A DNA stretch of 64,000 nt from Saccharobesus litoralis (GTDB lineage Bacteria > Pseudomonadota > Gammaproteobacteria > Enterobacterales > Alteromonadaceae). The translations under genes were made by a program, and so were the position numbers. Positions 8,682 to 18,600 of this stretch are shown here, one piece after another (the stretch's first letter is position 1; each line of letters opens with the position of its first letter). The stretch is from assembly GCF_003063625.1 (NCBI RefSeq), contig NZ_CP026604.1, positions 1,922,001-1,986,000 on the forward strand. The letters run 5' to 3'. The notes beneath the pieces are model-generated. The model worked only from the letters and a program-made list of their open reading frames with translations, was not told the origin of the DNA and ran no database searches.

Positions 8682-9909
8682 TTTCCTTATTTCGTTATTA
8701 CTGCCCTTAACATTTTTACTGATGGTATTGCTGCTTGGCCATAAATGGCTGATACGCACATTAGGCGCTATCAACACTTACTTATTATGGTTAACCGTAC
8801 CTTTAGGGCTGGTAATTTACTGTTTACCACTGCCGTGGCAACAAAGTAACGTATTGCAAATAACTGAAATCAAACGTTACTTGGTGGATGCTGATACATC
8901 ATTTCAACAAAGTATTTCCATGTCTTGGTTTGTCTATATTTGGCTGGGTGTTGCCGTGGCAATAACGGCCTATTGGTTGTTGAGCTATTTTACATTTAAT
9001 AAACAGTTACAACTCATACCTGTTGATAAATCAATATTGCCGGTAACTCTCCCTAAAAAGTTAAGTGTATATCAGCACTCAAAAGAATATAGCCCGATGC
9101 TTGTCGGTATGGTTCAGCCAAAACTTATTATTCCAGAAAACTTTTTTGAGCTTTACAGTGTAGAGCAACAAAAACTTATTCTTGAACACGAAATTTGTCA
9201 TTTTGATCGGAATGACATTTATTGGAACTTGGTAGCGATAACTTGCTTAACGTTATTCTGGTTTCATCCCCTTGCTTGGCTATCGTATTTTAGATTTCGC
9301 CAAGATCAAGAACTCTCCTGTGATCAACTCGTTGTGGCGCGCAAACCAAAAGAGAGCAGGATTACCTATAGTAAAGCACTGTTAGTGACGGCACAGTCGA
9401 CACCGCCATTAGCTTTTGCTCAGCTATCCTTTACAAAATATGGAGATAAACAAATGATGTTTGAACGTATTAACAATGTAAAAACGAGTACGAAAGCCTC
9501 TAAATCGATATTAGCAACTGTCATGTTTGCAACTATTACCATGCTCTCTGGGCTAAGCTATGCCGGAAATCAACACGATAAAGCAGGAGCCCAAATAGCC
9601 CACAAAAATAACCTAATGGCAGAAGTACGTATTAAACCTAAATATCCACTGCAAGCGGCGCAAAACAAGACTGAAGGTTCAGTGGTTCTTAAATTTGATG
9701 TAACGGCAAGCGGTGCGGTTCAAAATGTTGAAGTGGTCAATGCAAAACCCGCCTATGTATTTGATAAGGCTGCCGTAACAGCGTTAAAACAATGGAAATA
9801 TTCAGCCCCCGGTCGCTTGGTAAAGAATAATTTAGTTCAACTCGATTTTGCGATGAATGATAACACTCATCACGACAATTTAATTGAACAACTTAAAGTG
9901 ACCAATTAA
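8674..9909 (+). CDS. BlaR1-like M56 membrane peptidase with C-terminal TonB-like domain
   Basis: The 411-residue protein (ATG at 8674, overlapping the repressor gene) has four hydrophobic segments and a gluzincin HExxH motif at residues 172-176 (LEHEICHFDRND), the M56 signature. After a further membrane segment (around residues 275-290) the periplasmic part is not a penicillin-binding sensor as in BlaR1. It is instead a TonB C-terminal-like domain (about 315-400: VRIKPKYPLQAAQNKTEGSVVLKFDV... ALKQWKYSAPG). The expected role is signal-activated cleavage that relieves repression. The TonB-like sensor suggests an envelope signal rather than a beta-lactam, but this is inference. Confidence 0.85.
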   Translation: MIDFLISLLLPLTFLLMVLLLGHKWLIRTLGAINTYLLWLTVPLGLVIYCLPLPWQQSNVLQITEIKRYLVDADTSFQQSISMSWFVYIWLGVAVAITAYWLLSYFTFNKQLQLIPVDKSILPVTLPKKLSVYQHSKEYSPMLVGMVQPKLIIPENFFELYSVEQQKLILEHEICHFDRNDIYWNLVAITCLTLFWFHPLAWLSYFRFRQDQELSCDQLVVARKPKESRITYSKALLVTAQSTPPLAFAQLSFTKYGDKQMMFERINNVKTSTKASKSILATVMFATITMLSGLSYAGNQHDKAGAQIAHKNNLMAEVRIKPKYPLQAAQNKTEGSVVLKFDVTASGAVQNVEVVNAKPAYVFDKAAVTALKQWKYSAPGRLVKNNLVQLDFAMNDNTHHDNLIEQLKVTN

Positions 9910-9936
9910 GTTTGTTCGGGTACATAAAACATAAAT

Positions 9937-9961
9937 AAAAGGTCGCAGCTGCGGCCTTTTT
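9937..9961 (+). terminator. Rho-independent terminator after the M56 gene
   Basis: AAAAGGTCGCAG / CTGCGGCCTTTTT forms a nearly perfect stem ending in a T-run, 27 bases after the stop codon. Confidence 0.85.
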
Positions 9962-10373
9962 CAATTTAGGAACCTCCATTCCTCACATCGCCCATACACG
10001 CACCGCCAACCACAGTTACAAAACATAATTAGCCAAAATTTATAAGATGGGTGTCTTGTGATTTGTTTAGTTGGTGAGTATCTACAGTGGTTTTATTTAT
10101 TGCCATGTATATTGAAGAAAATATATCGATCCAAACTGAAGCCGCCTAAAAACTAATGGGTGTCCAGTTATTTCTCTATATAACCTAATCCTTGTGCATA
10201 TTAAACTGCTGCAAGTTTTCAATTTTCTACACCACACACCAAAAATTAATCAAAATAGGTGATTTTAAGATTGATTTAGATTTATTTTTTGGTTTTATGA
10301 ATTTGTTTTGATTGATATTGATTTTATATGATCATAAAATCCGATTTTTTTAATAAGGGAATAATTAATAATA
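9962..10373. other. Intergenic region, AT-rich leader of the lyase gene
   Basis: No gene is seen. The first part carries one hairpin-repeat arm (10039-10056) and a second degenerate one (ATGGGTGTCC near 10156). The last 130 bases are very AT-rich with repeated GATTTA/TTGATT words and an AAGGGA ribosome-binding sequence 13 bases before the start codon at 10374. Confidence 0.6.
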
Positions 10374-12980
10374 ATGTTTTCGAATGCGTTGGGTAAACAC
10401 AGTTCATTAATTGAACTGGTTAAATTGGTTAGGGTCTTCTTAAAGCAACCACTTAATCAAATTTTGATTGGTATTGTGTTGATTGGTATCTCCAGCGGAA
10501 AATCGGCAGCTGTAGAACGCCCAAGCATCTGGGTTAAAAATACCGATAGAGCTAAAATTTTAGATAAAATAAATACCCAACCATGGGCTAGTTCACTATT
10601 CACTGAGCTTAAACAACGTGTAGACCCACTCGCCTCTGAGTCACTCAAAGCAAGAAAAACTCTAGTTCAACAACTGCCATTTGTTTTAAGCCAAAAGCAA
10701 ATTTCTGTTTTACCTCGATTCCAGGTAAAAGGTGGCGGTACTGAAGAACAATGGGAACGTTTATCTAAAACGGTTCTTGATGGCGTAGACTGTGGTGTAC
10801 TTTATTATTTAACGCAGGAAGACAAATACGGAAACTGTGCAGCGGATGTATTACATAATGTTGTTTTTGCGCTAAAACATATGCCTGTCGATATTACCAC
10901 CCCGACAAATAAGGCCACAAGAAATGCTGGTTGGTTATTTCCAAACAACCATCTGTTTGAAACTAGGGGGATTGGTGCGCAATTACCCATCATCTATGAT
11001 CTAATATACCCATACATAGCAGCACAGAATAAAGTTTATAATTACACTAGTAATCAATTAACTGCATTCGATTTTGTTGATGCCCAAGACGTATTTAAAA
11101 CATACCTTTGGCTAGCACTTAACCGTGGCGATAAAAAAAGTAACTGGTCTGTTATTGAATCGCCAAGCTTGCTACATAATGCGTTAGCACTAGATAACCC
11201 GCAGCAAACTAAACAGTACATCACACAATATCTTAGCACTGATAGCCAGTATCAAATGTCATTCAATACTTTGGCAAGTCATTATAAAAATGCAGGAGAT
11301 ATTTGGCCGGAATCACTAAACTACTCAAAACGAGTAGGGGAAGTGTCTATATACATTTTAGCCTTGCTTGAACGCTATGACTCGACACTTGAATTAGCTA
11401 ACAAGTATCCTAATTTACTCGGCAATTATAAATCCTACTACAACCTACAATTCCCGAATGACGATTATCCCTTTATTGGTGATGGAGACAGACAATACGA
11501 GATAAACTATCCAATACTCGAAATGTCACTGTCTGTGGCAAGGAAAAACAAAAACAGTCTGCTTACCAATGATTATGACGAATACTTAGCCTCAAGCGTA
11601 AAAAAAGATTTATACGATCGCGGTGAGTTATCTCCACGATTTTACGGTGGTAGGGTGTATACCACGCCGTTACAACTGTTGTGGAACGAAGCTAGCCTAA
11701 CAAATAAAACATCACGCACAATTAACTCGCAAAGACCACGCACCGCAGCTTTAGACTATGCAGGAATGGTTATCCAACGTAACACTAGTTTCAAAGACTC
11801 CACTAAAAACGGCTTAATGGCCTACGTCGCTGGTGCATCCTATATTCATGGCCACGCTTCTGGAATGGACATGGAACTCTACGGGCAGGGTCATGTTTTG
11901 GGTATCGATGGTGGTAAAGGAATATACAAGACTAATACTCATGAAAACTATTACCGATTATTTGCTGCCCATAATACCGTGATCAGCAATGGCTCATCCG
12001 GATCTGAAAAACGTTGGGTAAACTTGGGTATAAAAAAAGTACAGCAAGTTGCAATGGAACCTCTGCCCAACCAACCAGCCGTGTCGCCAAATCATTCGTT
12101 TTCTATTTCGTCTTTCTGGGACAAATTTAATTTAGTATCTCAGGCTGAACATGAAAGAACCCTAGCTTTAATAAAAGTGTCTGATACACAAGGGTATTAC
12201 GTAGACATATTTAGAGCAAAAGCAAGGAAGAGAAAATTCGGCACGTATGGCATGCAATATCATGATTACGTTTATCACAATATAGGTGAAAATGTTGCAG
12301 TTACGTCCGAAGCAAAGCCGGTTAGCCTAAAAAGCAATAATCGTCGTTATCTCAATAATGATGATTTGCCATGGGTTCAAAATAAACACTATAGGCATCC
12401 TGGTTGGCATTTCTTTAAAGACGTTAAATCAACGCAAGTGTCTTCCCGTCAGCACGAAATTACCTTCACTGCATCTAAGTTAGGTGACGAGCCTATTTAT
12501 ATGCGAGCTATTTCGCCCAGTAACATAGCGTTAGATTTCACTACGGTTATGGCACCACCGTCAGTAGGCGCGCCGTTACCTTATCAGGATAAACCGTTAC
12601 CTACATTTATCGCCCGCAAACAGGGCGATGCATGGCAAAACCCTTTCGTTTTTGTTTATGAGTCGACAACGGGTAATGCTGGATTTGCGGTGAAATCGGT
12701 CGAACGACTAATGGATAAACGCGGCTTTAATGGCTTAAAAATTAAAGTTGATACTGGTGCTACAACCTTAACTCAGTATGTGATTTTAAATCGAAAACTT
12801 AACAGTAGTTACCGCAACGATAAAGAGAAAATTTACTTTAAAGGCCACTTTGCCGTTATCTCGGTAGACGATCAAACCCAAAAGGGAGAGCTATATATGG
12901 GGTCTGGGTACGAGCTTAGCTATGGTGGCAAAAGGCTTTATCCCAACAGAGGGGCCACAGCAGGGTATAAAACCTTTTAG
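10374..12980 (+). CDS. Heparinase II/III-family polysaccharide lyase
   Basis: This 868-residue secreted protein has a long N-terminal signal/anchor segment (hydrophobic residues 28-45). An alpha-toroid domain follows (about 55-430), then a beta-sandwich heparinase II/III-like domain. The motif IHGHASGMDMELYGQGHVLGID (from about residue 491) is the conserved HGHxD-like motif of this fold, where the histidines take part in uronate recognition and metal binding. The enzyme should cleave a uronic-acid-containing polysaccharide by beta-elimination. In this ulvan-rich neighbourhood membership in the ulvan-active PL40 family is plausible, but other heparinase-fold lyases (alginate, PL15/17/21-type) cannot be excluded. 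It is followed after 88 bases by the TPR/TonB-like gene. Confidence 0.75.
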   Translation: MFSNALGKHSSLIELVKLVRVFLKQPLNQILIGIVLIGISSGKSAAVERPSIWVKNTDRAKILDKINTQPWASSLFTELKQRVDPLASESLKARKTLVQQLPFVLSQKQISVLPRFQVKGGGTEEQWERLSKTVLDGVDCGVLYYLTQEDKYGNCAADVLHNVVFALKHMPVDITTPTNKATRNAGWLFPNNHLFETRGIGAQLPIIYDLIYPYIAAQNKVYNYTSNQLTAFDFVDAQDVFKTYLWLALNRGDKKSNWSVIESPSLLHNALALDNPQQTKQYITQYLSTDSQYQMSFNTLASHYKNAGDIWPESLNYSKRVGEVSIYILALLERYDSTLELANKYPNLLGNYKSYYNLQFPNDDYPFIGDGDRQYEINYPILEMSLSVARKNKNSLLTNDYDEYLASSVKKDLYDRGELSPRFYGGRVYTTPLQLLWNEASLTNKTSRTINSQRPRTAALDYAGMVIQRNTSFKDSTKNGLMAYVAGASYIHGHASGMDMELYGQGHVLGIDGGKGIYKTNTHENYYRLFAAHNTVISNGSSGSEKRWVNLGIKKVQQVAMEPLPNQPAVSPNHSFSISSFWDKFNLVSQAEHERTLALIKVSDTQGYYVDIFRAKARKRKFGTYGMQYHDYVYHNIGENVAVTSEAKPVSLKSNNRRYLNNDDLPWVQNKHYRHPGWHFFKDVKSTQVSSRQHEITFTASKLGDEPIYMRAISPSNIALDFTTVMAPPSVGAPLPYQDKPLPTFIARKQGDAWQNPFVFVYESTTGNAGFAVKSVERLMDKRGFNGLKIKVDTGATTLTQYVILNRKLNSSYRNDKEKIYFKGHFAVISVDDQTQKGELYMGSGYELSYGGKRLYPNRGATAGYKTF

Positions 12981-13068
12981 CGCTTAGCGATATAACTATT
13001 GGCGCTAACGCAGGTTGTTAGTGACTTGCCCAGCTGTATATAGGAAAAAATAAAGAGTAATCAAATCT

Positions 13069-14301
13069 ATGTTTATAAGTGGTCAGTTAACACAAAAACT
13101 TACTTTCTTTACTATCGTCATGCTATGCGTGTGTATGGCAATGAAAGCTAATGCCAACGATAATTTGTCGATTAAAATGACAAACCACTCTAATGCTTTT
13201 AACGAACAGCAGATATCTTCCAAACTTTCACAAGCGGAATCAGCATTTTCAAACAAAAATCTCGACGAGGCTATTGCACAAAGCAACGAGGTGATTAACA
13301 CCTTAGAAGCGCAGGAGAAATTTGGATCTGAGTTACTAAAAGATGCGCTCCTAATCGATTATAAAGCGAGATTCCTTAAGAAGCTTGGCTCAAGATCAAT
13401 ACATGCAATTAGACGTGGTAGCCAAACTAGCTTTTCTCACTTTAACCCGCTTATTAAACATGCGAACGAAAACTTAACTCCCCACCAGCGTCAGCAGGTC
13501 AAAGAAAGTATCGCGTTGTTTATATACGAACTACCAATGTCTTCTCGGAGAAACCCAGCCGTTTCAGACGATTTTCGCTCTAAAGATACAAGATCTCGGT
13601 ATATAAAAAGCGCAACTTATCATACCTTAATTGGTACATACAAAGTGCCAAACAAGACGTTACAAACGATCGTCAGTAATCCACAATATCCTTTAGATGA
13701 ACCAGTCAAAGCATATTTTTATCTTGGTAGAGAGGAAATGATTAAACATCGTTTCAATCGCGCTGAAAACTTTCTGAAACAAGTCATTAATGCTGAAGAT
13801 AGGGGTGACGGCTATGAATCATACAAGATGTTAGCAATAGACTACCTTTATCATTTGGCGTTGAGAAAAAAAGACTTATTTAGCGCTAACTTATACTGGT
13901 TACAACTTGCTGATGCCCAGCCAACAATAGTGTATCAGCCTGATCTTGTCGTAGCTGAATATATCGATATAAACCAACTTAATACACAGCAAATCGAGTT
14001 GGAATTGACGATTGATAAAATGGGGTATGTTAAAAATGCGGTCTTACAACAGCCAGTGACAAGTAATGCCAGAGCAACCTTTAATTTTGTTGAAAGTACA
14101 CTGTTAAACTCTCGTTTCTCTCCTCTAAGAGGTAATGATGGCTCTTTTACAGCATCAACCATCTCTCTCTCTGTAGAAATTAACCCAGCATTTGATAGGG
14201 TAATTTCGAGAAAGCAAACTAACTTACATAGAGCTTTATCTGAATTTTATCCTGGTGGTTATCGTAACTCAGAATTATTCACTCAACTTATAAACCCCTA
14301 A
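13069..14301 (+). CDS. Secreted helical-repeat protein with TonB-like C-terminal domain
   Basis: I do not recognise a named family. The 410-residue protein has a clear signal peptide (residues 1-28, ending KANA). A helical region rich in TPR-like features follows (about 45-110 and 190-285: FYLGREEMIKHRFNRAENFLKQVINAEDRGDGYESYKMLAIDYLYHLAL). The C-terminal segment (about 305-395, IELELTIDKMGYVKNAVLQQPVTS) resembles the TonB carboxy-terminal fold. Related TPR/TonB architectures also occur at 27046-28122 in this window. It probably sits in the periplasm. It lies upstream of the split RHS cassette with 33 bases between genes and may be co-transcribed with it. Confidence 0.6.
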   Translation: MFISGQLTQKLTFFTIVMLCVCMAMKANANDNLSIKMTNHSNAFNEQQISSKLSQAESAFSNKNLDEAIAQSNEVINTLEAQEKFGSELLKDALLIDYKARFLKKLGSRSIHAIRRGSQTSFSHFNPLIKHANENLTPHQRQQVKESIALFIYELPMSSRRNPAVSDDFRSKDTRSRYIKSATYHTLIGTYKVPNKTLQTIVSNPQYPLDEPVKAYFYLGREEMIKHRFNRAENFLKQVINAEDRGDGYESYKMLAIDYLYHLALRKKDLFSANLYWLQLADAQPTIVYQPDLVVAEYIDINQLNTQQIELELTIDKMGYVKNAVLQQPVTSNARATFNFVESTLLNSRFSPLRGNDGSFTASTISLSVEINPAFDRVISRKQTNLHRALSEFYPGGYRNSELFTQLINP

Positions 14302-14334
14302 TGGAATATAGTTAATAACTAAAAGGTACAAACA

Positions 14335-14928
14335 ATGGCCAATATAAACTTTGTAAAAAAACTGGCTACATCAGCATTTCTTTTCAGTAGCCTCACTAGT
14401 GTACAGGGAGTGGCTAATAACTGTGATGTCTATTCTGATCCACCGCCTTCTGAAGATCCTAGTGATGGTGGCTATTATGATCCGCCCCAAGGCGAAAGTG
14501 GCCAGCAACAGTCGGGGTTTATATACCCCACTAATATTTCGGCGAGCCCGAGTGTAAGTACAAATGGTAACTTTACCATTACTTGGGACCTAGTCACTCC
14601 AATAATAGATCATGGTAGCTATATTGAGGAATGCCAGTATATCTGGTTAGAAATATATAAGGACGGTGATGAGTCAAGAATATTCGACACTAAATTTACC
14701 AACGACTGTACTGCTACCAGCTACCAATTTACCGACTACCCAGTTGGTTCATATAGTATTGGTTTAGGGGCAGAAATAATAGGTACGGACACTACTGAGG
14801 GCTATGAAGCCAATTATGGTGAGTGGGACTACGACAATAATACGGTTAACGTGAACGTGTATTTTGGCCGGAAAGTAGTTTACATACACACTGATATGCT
14901 GGGTAGTCCGATTGCCGAATCACATTAA
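14335..14928 (+). CDS. Secreted protein resembling the head of an RHS protein, truncated
   Basis: A signal peptide (residues 1-27) is followed by a Pro/Gly/Asp-rich linker (CDVYSDPPPSEDPSDGGYYDPPQG). A beta-rich domain follows (about 60-175) with the pattern NGNFTITWD and two cysteines likely to form a disulfide. The last residues, VVYIHTDMLGSPIAESH, are the characteristic YxHTDxLGSPxAE opening of an RHS/YD repeat, immediately followed by a stop. The gene therefore looks like the N-terminal module of an RHS protein cut off at its repeat start, through deletion or rearrangement, or a deliberately separate head. It lies 22 bases before the metalloprotease gene. No enzymatic function can be assigned. 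Confidence 0.65.
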   Translation: MANINFVKKLATSAFLFSSLTSVQGVANNCDVYSDPPPSEDPSDGGYYDPPQGESGQQQSGFIYPTNISASPSVSTNGNFTITWDLVTPIIDHGSYIEECQYIWLEIYKDGDESRIFDTKFTNDCTATSYQFTDYPVGSYSIGLGAEIIGTDTTEGYEANYGEWDYDNNTVNVNVYFGRKVVYIHTDMLGSPIAESH

Positions 14929-14950
14929 CAACCAAAGTACACAAATTTCC

Positions 14951-15670
14951 ATGAGTCTTCGATATAAAGCGCATGTTCTAATTTCTCTACTAATAACAGG
15001 TTGCTTATCTTGTTCATCTAGTAACACACAAACAGTATTTTATTCAACTGAACCCAGCCAGGGCATGGTTTTGCTTAAACTACCTGTCAATGTGTTTGTA
15101 TTGAAATCAGATAAAAGCCATGAGCTAGATGCAAATATTTCTGAACAAGAAATGAGAGATGTTTTGGCTCAAGTTAACTCAATTTGGCAACAGGCAAAAA
15201 TAGAATATATTTTGAGTGGGTTTGAGGCTATTAATGCGATAGGTGCAGAGCATTTCCTTTCTTATCGCAAGACTAAATATAAGGGTATTTCTTATCAAAA
15301 AGAAATGAGCCTATTAACTAGAGATAGTTGCGAAACACAGCTCTATCAACAATCAGAAATCAACGTATGTGTAGTTGGCCAAATATTTAACCGAAGTGGT
15401 GGGATATTCATCAATTTTGAATCCCCGCTAGTTATATGGCCGTTAACATCTAAATCATCCCAATCGTTAAATGCCGCAAGCCTTGCCCATGAGATTGGAC
15501 ACCACTTGGGTTTGTCACACAATTATTTAGGCGCTAGATATTTAATGCAAGGATTAGGTATATCAACAGTGAAACCAGAGCAACAACATTTGTTATTAAC
15601 ACAAAAAGAAATTGATACAGCCAGAAATCAAGCAGAGTTTTACCATATTCGCAAGGAGTATTTACTATGA
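14951..15670 (+). CDS. Metzincin zinc-protease lipoprotein
   Basis: The ATG at 14951 gives a 239-residue lipoprotein with a lipobox ending in Cys (LLITGCLSC). The zinc-binding motif is complete: H180-E-I-G-H184-H-L-G-L-S-H190, an HExxHxxGxxH metzincin motif, followed by YLMQ, a likely Met-turn. Four-residue details differ from M10, M12 and M43 families and I cannot place it further. The gene overlaps the large RHS gene by ATGA, so the two are translationally coupled. A maturation role is possible: RHS proteins are often autoproteolysed, and a surface protease could release the C-terminal part. That is inference. Confidence 0.8.
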   Translation: MSLRYKAHVLISLLITGCLSCSSSNTQTVFYSTEPSQGMVLLKLPVNVFVLKSDKSHELDANISEQEMRDVLAQVNSIWQQAKIEYILSGFEAINAIGAEHFLSYRKTKYKGISYQKEMSLLTRDSCETQLYQQSEINVCVVGQIFNRSGGIFINFESPLVIWPLTSKSSQSLNAASLAHEIGHHLGLSHNYLGARYLMQGLGISTVKPEQQHLLLTQKEIDTARNQAEFYHIRKEYLL

Positions 15671-18600
15671 ACGGAATAATTAAAACCAAACTAATACTAA
15701 AGGCTATTGTTGTAGCGAGTAGTTTTATAGCTCTGAATGTTAATGCTAAAAACATCACCTTGAACCCAGTGGAAGAAAATTCAGCTGTAACACCTATGTC
15801 CGCTACTGAGTTACCAGAGATTAGCAAGGTTGAAGATAAAGAAAGCATGGTCGCAAAGACAGGAGCCAATCTTGAGCTAGCTGCTGACAAAGGGGCTTCT
15901 GAAAAAAGGACTAAACAAAATAAATCCCCTACAACAGCCAAAGGCTTACCTAAAGGTATCTACTTCAATGATATCGACTACATCCCTGGCTATGCAGCAA
16001 ACCATATAGATTCAAAACACTTTCAATCTAAACAGGTTTCTCCTCTTAGCGCAGATGTATTTGGAGACACTATTAACCCGTTAACGGGTGAGTTGTCGAT
16101 ACGTGTTACAGACATTTCTATCCCAGGAAACAGCCATTTACCTGTAGAAATTACTCGACGAAAAGATGATATTCACGCAAATGGAACAGATGACCCTAAT
16201 TATAAAGGGCCAAATGTACCTAACATAGGCCCCTTTACACTCGAGTTACCACATCTGACAACCAGAGTTTTTAGGCCTAACTATATGCCGACTTTGGGAG
16301 TCTACGATGGAAATAATTATGTTACGGGGCAAAAATTAGGTTGGCCAAAAGATCGTTGTTCAAATCTCCTTTTAAAGACTTTTAAAACCAGCTCTAATTT
16401 ACGCTACGCGGAGTCAGGGCTCGAACAAATCCGTCCAGTTGACCTTGAGCATCATGCGGGGGACTTTTTTCAAGGTGTTACCTTAAATGTAACCGGCAAC
16501 TGGGGTGAACAGTTGATGTATCCAATGGATGATATCGACTACGGGAGTGTTTCACCTAGTTATGTGACAAAGTCTAATTGGAAGTTCGAATGCATGGATA
16601 ATTCCGCTTCTGATGGTGGTCAAGGTTTTAGAGGCATTGCCCCAAATGGCGACGTCTATGAATTTAAAGAATTGTATTATACCGAAACTTCAGCGGTCGC
16701 TCCTGATTTCAGGGCTGTTGATGAGGCTGGATATACTGGGCTGGGTAAAGGACCAACATTTCAAGCGGTGTTATTTGCAACTAAGGTGACAGATGTTCAT
16801 GGAAATACTGTTCAGTACGATTATGTTGACGGAAAGCTAGACAGTATATACGCCAGTGATGGCCGCCGAATTGATGTGACCTATAATAGCTCTGAGGTAA
16901 CAATAACGGCTCATGGCAAAACCTGGCGCTATAAACCGGAGGGTGACGGATATAGCGTCTACCTACCCTCTGAAGCCAATGCTGAGAGAAAGTGGATATA
17001 CAAGATGTATTCGGGGGATTTGTTGACCGCTTATGGATATGAACCTTCAACCTTTGGTGACGAAGATACTGGCATGATTGTGTTCGAGGGTCCCTGTAGC
17101 ACTCTCGGGGGTGATTATTCCTTGGCAGAAATTACTCACCCTTCGGGCATGACCGCGACGTTTACGCCAAGAAAAAAAGGTACGAATTCGCCATTTGGTG
17201 AGGTCGAGAAGCGAATTTTAACAACTACAATGTCGGCAATGACCCATAAAAAGTTCAGCAGCGACGATAAACTCTGCGACGGGATTCTACCGAAGACATC
17301 TTCCAGTGATAGACCTTATGCGAGTGTAAAATATAGTGTGCCGGTAGGCAAAAAGGTAGTTACAGGCCCTGGGTTATCACCAATGACCTGGTACTATGGT
17401 TATGAGGAAGGGGAGGTTATCAAAAATTCTGTTGGGCGTGAGGTTGTTGAGGACACATCCCCGGAAGATCCTAACGCAAGCAAGGTTCCCGTTGGCAATA
17501 GAGTAAAGCGTTTTACCAACGACTTGGCTAAACCTACAACAAGGCGCTCAATTATCGATCCAGATGGGAACTTAACCGTGCTCCATGTTAATCGCCAGCA
17601 TAATGCACTTTATGGGCAAGTTGAACAAGTAGATTACTACGGGCGAAGTGATATAGCAGCTCCGTATAATGATAGTGAGAGCTATACTATTCAAACGAAC
17701 GGCGCGCTTTATAATTATGGGTTTAGTCAAAAAACTATAAAGAATCACTATGGAGTTAGTACTCGCCTAGGAGAGCATTGGCTTTATCATGACATAGGTA
17801 CAAGACCAGGCTTATGGCCAAGGCCTAGTATCAATATCGACACGTCACAGCACAAGCCCTTGTTATTCCACAGAGAGATAATTCAAGGTGCAACATATAA
17901 TACTGTATATGCCTATGATGATGATCCAATCTCATCCACTTATAGTTATCAACTACCCACTAAAATTCAGAGGTATTCTAATCTTTCTTACAAACTAGAA
18001 TGTGGTGGCTGCAATTCAGAAGAGAGTATGGTTCAAGAAGAAGAAACTACATACAAACACCTCAAAGATAAATGGGTAATTGGCCTCATTGAAAAAGTAA
18101 ATATAGGTACATTGAGCAATAAAAGCACAACGTTAAAAAATGTCTACAAAAACAATTCTCCACTTATAGATAAAGTCTACAAGTTTGATAAGTTAGTACA
18201 AACCAATAATGAATATCACAGTGACGGGAACTTAAAAAAAGTTACATATAATGCAACGCCAGCTCGAGTACTGACCTACACTGACTATAAAAATGGAATT
18301 GCAAGAAAGGTTGAGCAACCAGGCACAGCTGAAAATCCTATTTCATATCTTCACACTGCAGTAGATGACTTTGGTCAAATTACCAAAATAACCGATTTTA
18401 CAACTCAGACGGATATTAATTCAGTAATTGAGGGCTGTACAACATTTGATTACGATTTCGCATTTAGGTTATCTCTGATTAACCCTTGTGATTTTGCAGA
18501 AGCAGGCAATGAACCAGACAAACACAGTAATTTAGCCAGTACTACTATTTCATATTCTAAAGGAAGCAGTTCACTCGGTTATGCTTTAAAAAAATCGACC

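Noticed and set aside
16781-17050. 89-codon antisense frame within the RHS gene
   Set aside because: Shadow of the RHS frame, without ribosome-binding site or recognisable protein.
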